From positions 1 through 57,974 of the forward strand of contig JACQZG010000012.1 in NCBI GenBank assembly GCA_016213935.1: a stretch of 57,974 nucleotides of DNA. The letters run 5' to 3'. The notes beneath the pieces are model-generated. The model worked only from the letters and a program-made list of their open reading frames with translations. It did not search any database and was not told the origin of the DNA. Shown here piece by piece: positions 8,795-15,691 of the stretch. The stretch's first letter is position 1, and each line of letters starts with the position of its first letter. This DNA comes from Nitrospirota bacterium (GTDB lineage Bacteria > Nitrospirota > Thermodesulfovibrionia > UBA6902). The position numbers were made by a program, and so were the translations under genes.

Positions 8795-9319
8795 CTAAAT
8801 TCCCTGTTGTTTTGCCGTCTGTGCCGCTCTTCGGTTTGCTCTTTGCATGAATCTGTATGCCGTGTCTTTGACTTCTTTTGCTCTCAACTGGAAAAGCCTC
8901 TCGCGGCATTTCATGTATATATCAAATGAGATAAGAGTAAGTTCGTCTATTTTGCTCTCAATATCCAGCAGTTCTTCGGCGAGTTTATCTTTAGGGATTT
9001 CAGCGGACAATTCATTCCACACCGCTTTTTTCAGCAGCGGCATAAAACCTACGGCTTGGGAAGCAGAAAGGTCCTGAACGGCTCTCACTTTTAAAATATT
9101 CTCAAGAATGGAATATGTCTTATCTATCGCTCCGCATGTTATTCCATCAAAGAGGCTTTGGATCCCCCCCCTCACAATAGTGTCAGCCTGGTTATTGAGC
9201 CTGTTATTAAGGTTTTTTAGGAAGATAGAGGATTCTTCAGGGCATGTCTCTGCAATTAAATTAATCCAATTCTCGATTATCTGCGGCCTCTTGTATATTA
9301 AAAGGTCATTGATATTCAT
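8795..9319 (-). CDS. RsbRD-like N-terminal-domain protein
   Basis: This 174-residue, mostly helical protein begins MNINDLLIYKRPQIIENWIN, the start pattern of the RsbT co-antagonist RsbRD N-terminal domain (a globin-like sensor fold). It lacks the STAS domain that full RsbR proteins carry. Single-domain proteins of this type are commonly found directly upstream of dsrM in sulfate reducers, and a sensing or regulatory role for the complex is plausible but unproven. The start has only a weak ribosome site. It lies between dsrC and dsrM on the same strand, and a hairpin at 9351-9399 separates it from dsrC. Confidence 0.8.
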   Translation of the reverse strand: MNINDLLIYKRPQIIENWINLIAETCPEESSIFLKNLNNRLNNQADTIVRGGIQSLFDGITCGAIDKTYSILENILKVRAVQDLSASQAVGFMPLLKKAVWNELSAEIPKDKLAEELLDIESKIDELTLISFDIYMKCRERLFQLRAKEVKDTAYRFMQRANRRAAQTAKQQGI

Positions 9320-9350
9320 CTATTAATGATGCAGGTCTCAGGATATAATT

Positions 9351-9399
9351 CAAAGGGTTGGTGCCCTTCATTATTACATGTAAGGATACCAACCCTTTG
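9351..9399. terminator. hairpin between dsrC and the RsbRD-like gene
   Basis: A perfect 12-bp inverted repeat (9351-9362 and 9388-9399) has a 25-nt loop. A run of six T follows on the plus strand (9403-9408). On the minus strand, the direction of the genes, the stem is followed only by GAATTATAT. It may be a partial terminator or an RNA-stabilising hairpin that lets dsrC transcripts outnumber dsrM. No plus-strand gene ends here. Confidence 0.6.
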
Positions 9400-9422
9400 G
9401 TCTTTTTTGTCAGGAACAGGTG

Positions 9423-9758
9423 TTATACGCAACCGGTTGGCTTTGGAAGCCCTGCATATCTGCATGCCTGCTTCGCAGGCCCGGCGGGATAAAGCTCATA
9501 GAGATATTTGGTATTCCCCTTTTCTTTGCCGTATTTTTTTGCAAGCTCCTTCGTGAGGATTTTGATCATGGGCGCAATCTGGAATTTTTCGAAATACTCC
9601 CTGAGAAACTTTATGACTTCCCAGTGCGCGTCTGTGAGCTCAAGGCCGTCCTGTTTTGCCATATGCGTGGCCAGCCCCTCGTTCCATTCCTGCCAGTCGA
9701 TCAGGTATCCGTCGTCGTCAATTTCATAAGATTTTCCTTCAAAGTCAAACGTTGCCAT
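9423..9758 (-). CDS. dsrC: DsrC, sulfur-carrier protein for sulfite reductase
   Basis: This 111-residue DsrC/TusE-family protein has the full conserved C-terminal arm: KQACRYAGLPKPTGCV contains the penultimate cysteine and the second cysteine ten residues before it. Both are needed to form the DsrC trisulfide with the sulfur released by DsrAB. This makes it a true DsrC rather than a TusE-like paralog. The N-terminal MATFDFEGKSYEIDDDGYL is typical. AAAGGAG precedes the ATG, and there is an AT-rich upstream region of about 208 bases with a candidate promoter. A separate promoter would suit the high DsrC level that sulfate reducers need. Confidence 0.95.
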   Translation of the reverse strand: MATFDFEGKSYEIDDDGYLIDWQEWNEGLATHMAKQDGLELTDAHWEVIKFLREYFEKFQIAPMIKILTKELAKKYGKEKGNTKYLYELYPAGPAKQACRYAGLPKPTGCV

Positions 9759-9845
9759 TCGGTGTCTCCTTTTATTGAAGTTTTTGCTGGGTTAATTTAA
9801 CAATTAAAATGGTCCAGCTATCGGTAACTTTAAAACAAGCTAATG

Positions 9846-9875
9846 AATATAATAAATAGACCTCAACAAGGTCAA
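9846..9875 (-). promoter_or_regulatory. candidate sigma-70-type promoter for dsrC
   Basis: On the minus strand TTGACC (9870-9875) and TATATT (9846-9851) are separated by 18 bases. The putative start would be about 80 bases before the dsrC ATG. The surrounding sequence from 9759 to 9966 is AT-rich and has no gene. This is a motif match only. Confidence 0.45.
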
Positions 9876-9966
9876 ATAAGAAAAATTAATAAGTTGTTTA
9901 TCGCTCTTAATAAGAAAAATAATGCATAAAATGATAACATTTTGAAAATAATGAGTAAATCATAAA

Positions 9967-10626
9967 TTAAAACGGCTTTGCCGTCTTAGACTTTTCAAGA
10001 GTTTTGGAGGCGATGCTGCCAACAGTGGTCTCGATAAAATGGTTGTCGTCATAAATTCTCAATTTATTGTTGTCTCCGGCAAGTTCTTTTAATTTGGCAT
10101 TGATCCCGCCAACTTTTATTTTACCAACTGCCAATACGGCAAGGCCCCTTATAAGCGGCGAATAGTGGCTCAGGCAGGAAACTATATCATCAATTGAAGG
10201 GATTATAAGTTCTCTGTTTCTCTCGCCAATCCTTCCCGCGGCCCATAATATCCCAGGCAGCAGCGGCTCTTCGTCATGGAAGGAAATAATTATCGGGGCA
10301 ATATCAGCGCAGAGCACCGGATTGTTCCGTACGATTTCACCGAGCATTTCAGGTGAACTCCAGCCTATTCCGCCTGATTCATCCCTTATCATCCAGAGAA
10401 GTCGCCCCGCGAGATTTCTTACGGCGGCAGGCTCTGTTTCCGCGATTGAGCCGCTTAATATGCCCAATCCTTCAATTGCACGCCATGCAATAATATCTTT
10501 TTTGTCATAAGTGAGCGATATGAGTATTCTGATGACCTTTCTGTTTTTTGACCATATGTTAAAAAGGCTGCCGTATTCCTGCAATTGGAGAATGGTGCTT
10601 ATCTTTTTTGTCAGGTCAGATGGCAT
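9967..10626 (-). CDS. HEAT-like helical-repeat protein of the dsr locus
   Basis: This 219-residue protein has repeated helix pairs (AIEGLGILSGSI..., GILWAAGRIGERNRELIIPS, LIRGLAVLAVGKIKVGGINA) like PBS-lyase/HEAT repeats, a scaffold for protein contacts. It has no signal, metal motif or catalytic residues that I can see. It overlaps the zinc-ribbon gene before it by 11 bases, so the two form a translationally linked pair between dsrN and dsrC. The position suggests a role in assembling or regulating the sulfite-reduction proteins, but the function is unknown. The ATG at 10626 is chosen, and a GTG three bases earlier is equally possible. Confidence 0.7.
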   Translation of the reverse strand: MPSDLTKKISTILQLQEYGSLFNIWSKNRKVIRILISLTYDKKDIIAWRAIEGLGILSGSIAETEPAAVRNLAGRLLWMIRDESGGIGWSSPEMLGEIVRNNPVLCADIAPIIISFHDEEPLLPGILWAAGRIGERNRELIIPSIDDIVSCLSHYSPLIRGLAVLAVGKIKVGGINAKLKELAGDNNKLRIYDDNHFIETTVGSIASKTLEKSKTAKPF

Positions 10627-10963
10627 CACTTTTTTTCATTTTAAGCCTCAAAAAAAGTAGTTTGCCCGTTTTCTCTGGTGTCCTGCCTCTGCCGGTGGTA
10701 TTTGAATTGAAGTCATAATTGAGGTCAATATCTTCATAGTCTTCGGGGTCAAGCGAAAGGGCTTTTTCAAAATCTCCTTTGCAGGCGAAACAGAGCGCAT
10801 CCATGTATATTTGTCCAAGCTGATGGCCGGTGCGGTCAAGCACGTAAACTGACCCGCAGGGGCATATGCCTCCCAATATCTCCAGGTCTTTGAGCCTGAT
10901 ATCAATAGGCCTCTTAAGATAATTATCGCAAAAAGGGCACTGTAATGGTCGGGCTTTTGCCAT
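10616..10963 (-). CDS. zinc-ribbon-like protein of the dsr locus
   Basis: This 115-residue protein starts MAKARPLQCPFCDNYLKRP. It has a second cysteine pair, GGICPCGSVYVLD, fitting a zinc ribbon of CxxC...CxC type, and a later CFAC. The middle (DPEDYEDIDLNYDF) is acidic and the tail is basic. I do not recognise a named family. It sits directly downstream of dsrN and overlaps the helical-repeat gene, so it may act with that protein, for example in maturation of a metal- or siroheme-containing Dsr component. That role is inference from position only. The ribosome site is weak. Confidence 0.65.
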   Translation of the reverse strand: MAKARPLQCPFCDNYLKRPIDIRLKDLEILGGICPCGSVYVLDRTGHQLGQIYMDALCFACKGDFEKALSLDPEDYEDIDLNYDFNSNTTGRGRTPEKTGKLLFLRLKMKKSDAI

Positions 10964-11072
10964 ATAATTTAATAGCTGTGAGTCGTCATTATGCTTTAAG
11001 AGAATTTATTGAATGGCTCGTTTCAGAACTCCTCGCTGTTTAACATGGAGTTCGGAATGATATCAATAATGA

Positions 11073-12488
11073 TCAAGTCTTGTTTTTGGTCTTTTGCCTT
11101 TGATTTCTATATGTTATTGCGCAGTTTATTATACCATCTGCCCATTCAGGCGAGCCAATTGCATGAAGGTGCGTATATGTTGCAAGAACATTTTTGTAGA
11201 AGAGGCCGTCCATCTTCTCTCTTATGCCTTTGCCTCTGCTCATGGAAAAGCACATTTCAATCTTTTGATCCGCTGCGTCAGAAACCGTTGAGTAGTGAAA
11301 TTCATGCCCTTTGAGGACGCATCCTTTTTTAAAAAAAGGGTTGTCTTTTATCACCTCGATGACTGTGTATCCGTGCGCGCTCGGTTTTATGCCAAGGCTG
11401 AATGTAAGCGGGAATATGCCTGTCATTGGGTATGTCTTGCCGTTTATGATGAGGCGCTCGCCGAGGTACATCAGCCCCCCGCATTCGGCATAGACCGGCA
11501 GCCCGTTCTCAATAGCTTCTTTAAGCGAATCCTTGAACCCAGTGTTTTCAGCGAGTGTTACGGCGTTTGTTTCCGGAAAGCCGCCGCCTATATACAACGC
11601 GTGCAGATCAGGCAGTTTACTGTCTTTAAATATGTTTAATTCTACAATGCGGGCTCCTCTTTTTATAAGTTCTTCGATATTTTCAGGGTAGTAAAACTGA
11701 AAGGCGGAATCTTTAATGACTCCAATTTTAACTTTTTCTCTATTATCACGGGCAGAATGCTGAACTCTGAACGCAGAATATGCGTTAAGAGCTTCAGCTT
11801 CAGAGGCTATCTTCCAGATTGTGTCTATATCGAGATAGTCAGCACAGAGTTTTTCAACGGCTCTGATGCCGCCAGCGGTGTCTTCATGTTCCTGAAAAGG
11901 GGTAAGCCCCATGTGCCTCTCAGGGAAAGGGTTTTCCTTAAGTCTCGGGATTGCGCCTACGACCGGCACTCCGCAGTGCCTTTCGACCGACCTTCGTATA
12001 AGTAATTCCTGCCGTTTTGTCACGACGTTATTAAGCACAACCCCTTTTATTGGAACATCAGGGTCCATTGTCTGGCAACCGAGGATAGTCGCGGCTACCG
12101 TGTTTGTTGATTTGGTACAGTCAGCTATTAAAATGACCGGTGTGTCGAGAAGTTTTGCAAGCTCTGCGGTGCTGCAAGAACCTTTATCGTCTAAGCCGTC
12201 ATACAATCCCCTGTTGCCTTCGATTACTGCTATATCGGAATTAGAGGCGCGCAGAAGAAAAGAGCTTTTTATCTGAGAGGAGTTCATCATGAAGAGATCC
12301 AGGTTATGACAAGGGCTGCCCGAAGCCTGTGCAAGCCATCCGGCATCGATATAATCAGGCCCTTTTTTGAAAACAGCCACTTTTTTCTTTTCGGCATTCC
12401 ATGCGGAACAGAGGCTTAGGGAGATGACGGTCTTTCCGCTTCCGCCCTTTAGCCCTGATATGATTATTCGTGGAATTGATTTGGCCAT
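11073..12488 (-). CDS. dsrN: DsrN, siroheme amidase (CbiA/CobB-type amidotransferase)
   Basis: This 471-residue protein of the cobyrinic acid a,c-diamide synthase family has an N-terminal ATP-binding domain with P-loop GLKGGSGKTVISLSL and a C-terminal class I glutamine amidotransferase domain with the nucleophile in YAECGGLMYLGE. In the dsr setting this family is DsrN, which amidates siroheme to the siro(heme)amide used by DsrAB. Without the context it could be read as cbiA of cobalamin synthesis. No cobalamin genes are nearby, and dsrD-dsrN order is common in sulfite reducers. No clear ribosome site precedes the ATG. An inverted-repeat element (12525-12641) occupies most of the gap to dsrD. 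Confidence 0.88.
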   Translation of the reverse strand: MAKSIPRIIISGLKGGSGKTVISLSLCSAWNAEKKKVAVFKKGPDYIDAGWLAQASGSPCHNLDLFMMNSSQIKSSFLLRASNSDIAVIEGNRGLYDGLDDKGSCSTAELAKLLDTPVILIADCTKSTNTVAATILGCQTMDPDVPIKGVVLNNVVTKRQELLIRRSVERHCGVPVVGAIPRLKENPFPERHMGLTPFQEHEDTAGGIRAVEKLCADYLDIDTIWKIASEAEALNAYSAFRVQHSARDNREKVKIGVIKDSAFQFYYPENIEELIKRGARIVELNIFKDSKLPDLHALYIGGGFPETNAVTLAENTGFKDSLKEAIENGLPVYAECGGLMYLGERLIINGKTYPMTGIFPLTFSLGIKPSAHGYTVIEVIKDNPFFKKGCVLKGHEFHYSTVSDAADQKIEMCFSMSRGKGIREKMDGLFYKNVLATYTHLHAIGSPEWADGIINCAITYRNQRQKTKNKT

Positions 12489-12524
12489 GAAGATATAGGG
12501 GGATGAAGACAGATAAGGGGAAAT

Positions 12525-12641
12525 TTACGGGGTCCGGGGGCTGATCCGGTACAATTCCCTAATCTTTTGATAGGTTCAGTACGAATAAATGACCCGTGAC
12601 ATTCAGCAGGTCTTACAAAAATCAGCCCCCGGACCCCGTAA
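12525..12641. repeat. inverted-repeat element (MITE- or REP-like) between dsrD and dsrN
   Basis: Perfect 20-bp inverted repeats (12525-12544 and 12622-12641, core CGGGGTCCGGGGGCTGA) bound a 117-base element with a 77-base centre and no coding capacity. It begins four bases after the dsrD stop on the minus strand. The GC-rich ends contrast with the AT-rich surroundings, as expected for an inserted miniature element or a large transcribed hairpin. No clear target-site duplication is visible. It could reduce read-through from dsrD into dsrN. Confidence 0.75.
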
Positions 12642-12645
12642 CTAA

Positions 12646-12924
12646 TTAAATAAGGCCTTTTTCTTTTAATAAGCTGCTTAAATCAAGCCCTTTCTCTTTA
12701 AGGTACTCTTCGCTTGGTATCTCTACTGAACTTGCGCCGCCACCGTATGAGTACATGAGCGTGCCCTCATTAATCATGGCTCTCAGGGCTGCCTTTACGG
12801 CATCCTTGTCTTCACCTGTTTCAGCAGTTATCTCTTTAATGATATCTTTTTCTTTAAGTTTCTTTTTGCCCTTCATCTTTAAGCTGTAGGCATAAATTAA
12901 TTTCTGTATTTCAAGCTGTTCCAT
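12646..12924 (-). CDS. dsrD: DsrD, winged-helix activator of sulfite reductase
   Basis: This 92-residue, lysine-rich small protein has the winged-helix pattern of DsrD (IIKEITAETGEDKDAVKAAL, then a YSYGGGASSVEIP wing). The family is reported to bind DsrAB and raise its activity, and it is a marker of the reductive direction because sulfur oxidisers with reverse Dsr usually lack it. AAGGGGGG precedes the ATG. It follows dsrB after 131 bases that include the dsrAB terminator, so it may have its own transcript or rely on read-through. Confidence 0.93.
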   Translation of the reverse strand: MEQLEIQKLIYAYSLKMKGKKKLKEKDIIKEITAETGEDKDAVKAALRAMINEGTLMYSYGGGASSVEIPSEEYLKEKGLDLSSLLKEKGLI

Positions 12925-13010
12925 AATGCCCCCCTTTATATCTTAATTGGGTTTATTTTGGTGAAAACTTAGTTAATCTTTATGTCTCGACGTATCAACT
13001 AAAAAACATA

Positions 13011-13046
13011 AACGGGAAACCGGCACTGGAAAGCCGGTTTCCCGTT
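13011..13046 (-). terminator. Rho-independent terminator after dsrAB
   Basis: A perfect 14-bp stem (13011-13024 and 13033-13046) has an 8-nt loop. On the minus strand it is followed by TATGTTTTTTAG. It begins 10 bases past the dsrB stop. It should separate abundant dsrAB mRNA from the dsrD-dsrN part. Confidence 0.92.
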
Positions 13047-13055
13047 CTTATTCCG

Positions 13056-14126
13056 TTAATATTTAAATGCCGCAGATGTTCTAAGGGTATCTCTCATGAA
13101 TGTGAAGTCATCGATGTGCTGGAACGTGAACTCGATGCCTGTCTGTTTGAAGAAGGCTTCCCATCCGATTCTCTCAATCCATTCGCCGACCCTCTCATGC
13201 TTCCTGGCGCCTTTCTGATATGTGTCAAGGATATTCTTTATCGCATCAACGACCTTGGGCCATCTCGGCGGCTCATTGTAGAAGAACGGTATCGCAAGCT
13301 TTGAGAACTTCGGGTCTGTCCTGAGGCTCCCAATCTTTCCGCCGACGACTATCGCAACCCCGTCTTCTTCCGGGTTATGGATATTTATCGGCGGGCATAC
13401 GGTAAAGCAATTACCGCAGTACATGCACCTCTCTTCATTGATTGTTATTGATTTATCCTTCGGATTAGGCCTTATGGCAGCAGTCGGGCATGAACCGATT
13501 GTTGTCGGTATCTCGCATGCTTTTGTAACCATTGCATGGTCGATCACGGGGACTTTCCTGTGAACGGCAACCACAGCTATGTCAGAACAGTGAACAGCAC
13601 CGCACATGTTAACGCAGCATGCAACCGCGAGCCTTACCTTATTGGGGAGCGCTTTGGTCGTAAAGTAATCATGCAGTTCGTCCATTATAGCCTTAACAAG
13701 GCCAGAAGCGTCTGTACATGCGCTGTGGCAGTGTACCCATCCTTGCGTGTGAATGATATTGCTAATTCTCGGGCCTATGCCGCCGACAGAATATTTTTTC
13801 GCTTTCAGATCATCAAGGAGGCCTTTCATTTTGCTCTCATCGGAAATGAGGAATTCGATGTTGTTTCTCGTCGTGAACCTGAGGTATCCGTCGCAATGCT
13901 TCTCGGCAAGGGCGCATACTTCGCGGATGGTATCGGTGCTGAGAATCCTCGGCGAAGCAACCCTGACCGTGAATATCTTGTCGCCGCTCTCCGCAACATG
14001 TACCATTGTGCCAGGCGTCAGGACTTCGTGGTACTTCCATTTGCCGTAATTTTTCTTGATTACCGGCGGAAGAAACTGCTCATAATGCGGCGGCCCTATA
14101 TCAGTCTGTCTCTCTGGTAATGACAT
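13056..14126 (-). CDS. dsrB: DsrB, dissimilatory sulfite reductase beta subunit
   Basis: This 356-residue beta subunit of the cytoplasmic siroheme enzyme reduces sulfite, with product sulfur bound on DsrC. The siroheme/[4Fe-4S] region shows HCHSACTDASG and VACCVNMCGAVHC. The inserted ferredoxin domain has CMYCGNCFTVCPP plus GSCPTAAIRPNP. The length matches typical DsrB (about 350-380). It lies 33 bases downstream of dsrA with AGGAGG before its ATG and ends at a strong terminator. It looks intact. Confidence 0.97.
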   Translation of the reverse strand: MSLPERQTDIGPPHYEQFLPPVIKKNYGKWKYHEVLTPGTMVHVAESGDKIFTVRVASPRILSTDTIREVCALAEKHCDGYLRFTTRNNIEFLISDESKMKGLLDDLKAKKYSVGGIGPRISNIIHTQGWVHCHSACTDASGLVKAIMDELHDYFTTKALPNKVRLAVACCVNMCGAVHCSDIAVVAVHRKVPVIDHAMVTKACEIPTTIGSCPTAAIRPNPKDKSITINEERCMYCGNCFTVCPPINIHNPEEDGVAIVVGGKIGSLRTDPKFSKLAIPFFYNEPPRWPKVVDAIKNILDTYQKGARKHERVGEWIERIGWEAFFKQTGIEFTFQHIDDFTFMRDTLRTSAAFKY

Positions 14127-14159
14127 TTTTTCCTCCTTATAATTAATGTTTTTAATATG

Positions 14160-15350
14160 TTATTTATTGAAATCGCTTTCCGACCCGAAGAAGACCGGGT
14201 CTTTTCTCGGTTCGTATACCTGCTGCGGCTGCGGGTCGACGCCGATAGCCTCAAGGAACGGCCTCATTCCTTTTACTTCAATAAGTTCGCCTATTCTTTC
14301 TCTCGGCTTGGCGTTGTCATCCCACCATTCAATTATGTTTCCGATAAGCTCTTTCAGTTCATCATAGGGAGGGTCGCACTTTATGAAAGGAACTATTACC
14401 CAAGAGAGCAGTGAGCCCACGACAATCGGCGCTTTACTGCCTACGAGTATTGTAGCGCCTCTCTCTTTACCCGGCTTTAACGCTTTTGTCATCTTTGATA
14501 TGCAGTGCATGCATCTGTTGCAGTCAGCGTCGGCTATCTTCAGCTTCCCGCCGTCAAAAGACATGCACTCGGTCGGGCACATGCCAACGATCTCTTTCTG
14601 AATATCGAGGCCGCCGTCAGCATATTTTTTTACCTCTGCCTGGTCTATCTGGATGGCGCCTTTCCACGTTCCGATAATGGAGAGGTCGGCACGGGCAATT
14701 GAAGCAACGCAGTCACACGCGCATCCGGATATCTTTATCTTGAACTTGTACGGGAATGAAGGCCTGTGCAGTTCATCCTGGAAGTGCTGGGTGAGCGTGT
14801 TGCAGATGTCCATTGTGTTGATGTTTGCCCATTCGCACCGCGCCTGGCCGACGCAGCAGCTCGGGGTCCTCATTGCCGAACCTGAACCGCCGAGGTCCCA
14901 ACCGCGCGAGGAATATTCGGCAAAAATAGCCTCAAGGTTTTCTGTTGTGGTTCCGAGAAGGACAAGGTCTCCTGTTGAGCCGTGGAAGTTTGTCATGCCG
15001 CTTCCATATTTGTCCCAGATATCGCATATCATTTTGAGAGCTTCCGCTGTGTAGAAAAATCCGCTCGGCTGGTTAAGCCTGACAGTGTGGAAGTGTGCCA
15101 CTCCGGGAAACTCATCAGGAAGTGAAGAGTACCTTCCGATGACCCCGCCTCCATAACCGAGAACACCGACAATCCCGCCGTGTTTCCAGTATCCTTTTTT
15201 TGTCCTGTAGGATTTTTCCACCTGACCGAGCTCGTCTTCTGCCATCTGGGGCATTGAGCTGCTTTTACTGGCTCTCTTGATCTCGGTAACAAAACTGGGC
15301 CACGGCCCTTTTTCGAGTTCATCCAGCATTGGGGTTTTGTGCTTGCTCAT
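14160..15350 (-). CDS. dsrA: DsrA, dissimilatory sulfite reductase alpha subunit
   Basis: This 396-residue alpha subunit has the substrate-side motifs CVGQARCEW (C-x5-C) and SGCACDCVAS (C-x3-C), which ligate the siroheme-coupled [4Fe-4S] cluster. Its ferredoxin domain is marked by MCPTECMSFDGG and CNRCMHCISKM. Together with DsrB it forms the catalytic heterotetramer. AAGGAGG precedes the ATG. It is the first gene of the locus, and the 341-base region upstream is shared with the divergent tRNA nucleotidyltransferase gene and holds the repeats noted at 15422-15445. It looks intact. Confidence 0.97.
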   Translation of the reverse strand: MSKHKTPMLDELEKGPWPSFVTEIKRASKSSSMPQMAEDELGQVEKSYRTKKGYWKHGGIVGVLGYGGGVIGRYSSLPDEFPGVAHFHTVRLNQPSGFFYTAEALKMICDIWDKYGSGMTNFHGSTGDLVLLGTTTENLEAIFAEYSSRGWDLGGSGSAMRTPSCCVGQARCEWANINTMDICNTLTQHFQDELHRPSFPYKFKIKISGCACDCVASIARADLSIIGTWKGAIQIDQAEVKKYADGGLDIQKEIVGMCPTECMSFDGGKLKIADADCNRCMHCISKMTKALKPGKERGATILVGSKAPIVVGSLLSWVIVPFIKCDPPYDELKELIGNIIEWWDDNAKPRERIGELIEVKGMRPFLEAIGVDPQPQQVYEPRKDPVFFGSESDFNK

Positions 15351-15421
15351 TTATTCCTCCTTATTGTATTGAGGTTTACAAGATTATCTCTTGTACATTT
15401 AATTCATCAGCTATTATTAAC

Positions 15422-15445
15422 GTGCGTAAGCCAATATGTGCGTAA
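15422..15445. repeat. direct repeat GTGCGTAA x2, possible operator of dsrAB
   Basis: GTGCGTAA occurs at 15422-15429 and 15438-15445, a 16-base period (about one and a half helical turns). It lies about 70-95 bases before the dsrA start, a suitable distance for a regulator site. A binding protein is not known. Confidence 0.4.
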
Positions 15446-15580
15446 CGCGGCAGGCCTGGCTCAGAGAGCCATAATAATATTTTAAACATTTCAAAATCAA
15501 ATAAAAAAAACTTATTGTTTGATGACTGATACTTATTTTTCAGCCTGTTATGGGCATGCCTTTTAAAGCAGGCGCAACAC

Positions 15581-15608
15581 TCTGCCTATAATATTCTGCC
15601 TATAATAT
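15581..15608 (+). repeat. 14-bp tandem repeat carrying two TATAAT boxes
   Basis: TCTGCCTATAATAT is present twice without a gap (15581-15594 and 15595-15608). Each copy contains a perfect TATAAT -10 box in the direction of the tRNA nucleotidyltransferase gene. No good -35 box is seen 17 bases upstream of either. It may be a duplicated promoter. Confidence 0.45.
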
Positions 15609-15691
15609 AAGGTTATTAATGGTGCGGAAAAAAGAATACAGATGTATGGATTTTCTTGAATATATAAACGATTGCCACATATAATTGAGTT

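Larger units (their letters stand above)
15351..15691. promoter_or_regulatory. divergent intergenic region, dsrA / tRNA nucleotidyltransferase gene
   Basis: This 341-base AT-rich region has no gene. It must hold the dsrAB promoter (minus) and that of the DHH-CBS-nucleotidyltransferase gene (plus). Two short repeat structures stand out, at 15422-15445 and 15581-15608 (listed separately). I cannot identify a consensus -35/-10 pair for dsrAB with confidence. Confidence 0.6.

Noticed and set aside
11073..12488. Cobalamin biosynthesis gene cbiA/cobB
   Set aside because: No other cobalamin genes are nearby and the gene sits after dsrD, so the siroheme amidase role (DsrN) is more likely, though sequence alone does not exclude cbiA.
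3960..15350. Reverse (oxidative) Dsr pathway
   Set aside because: dsrD is present and dsrEFH and dsrL are absent from the locus, which supports the reductive direction.
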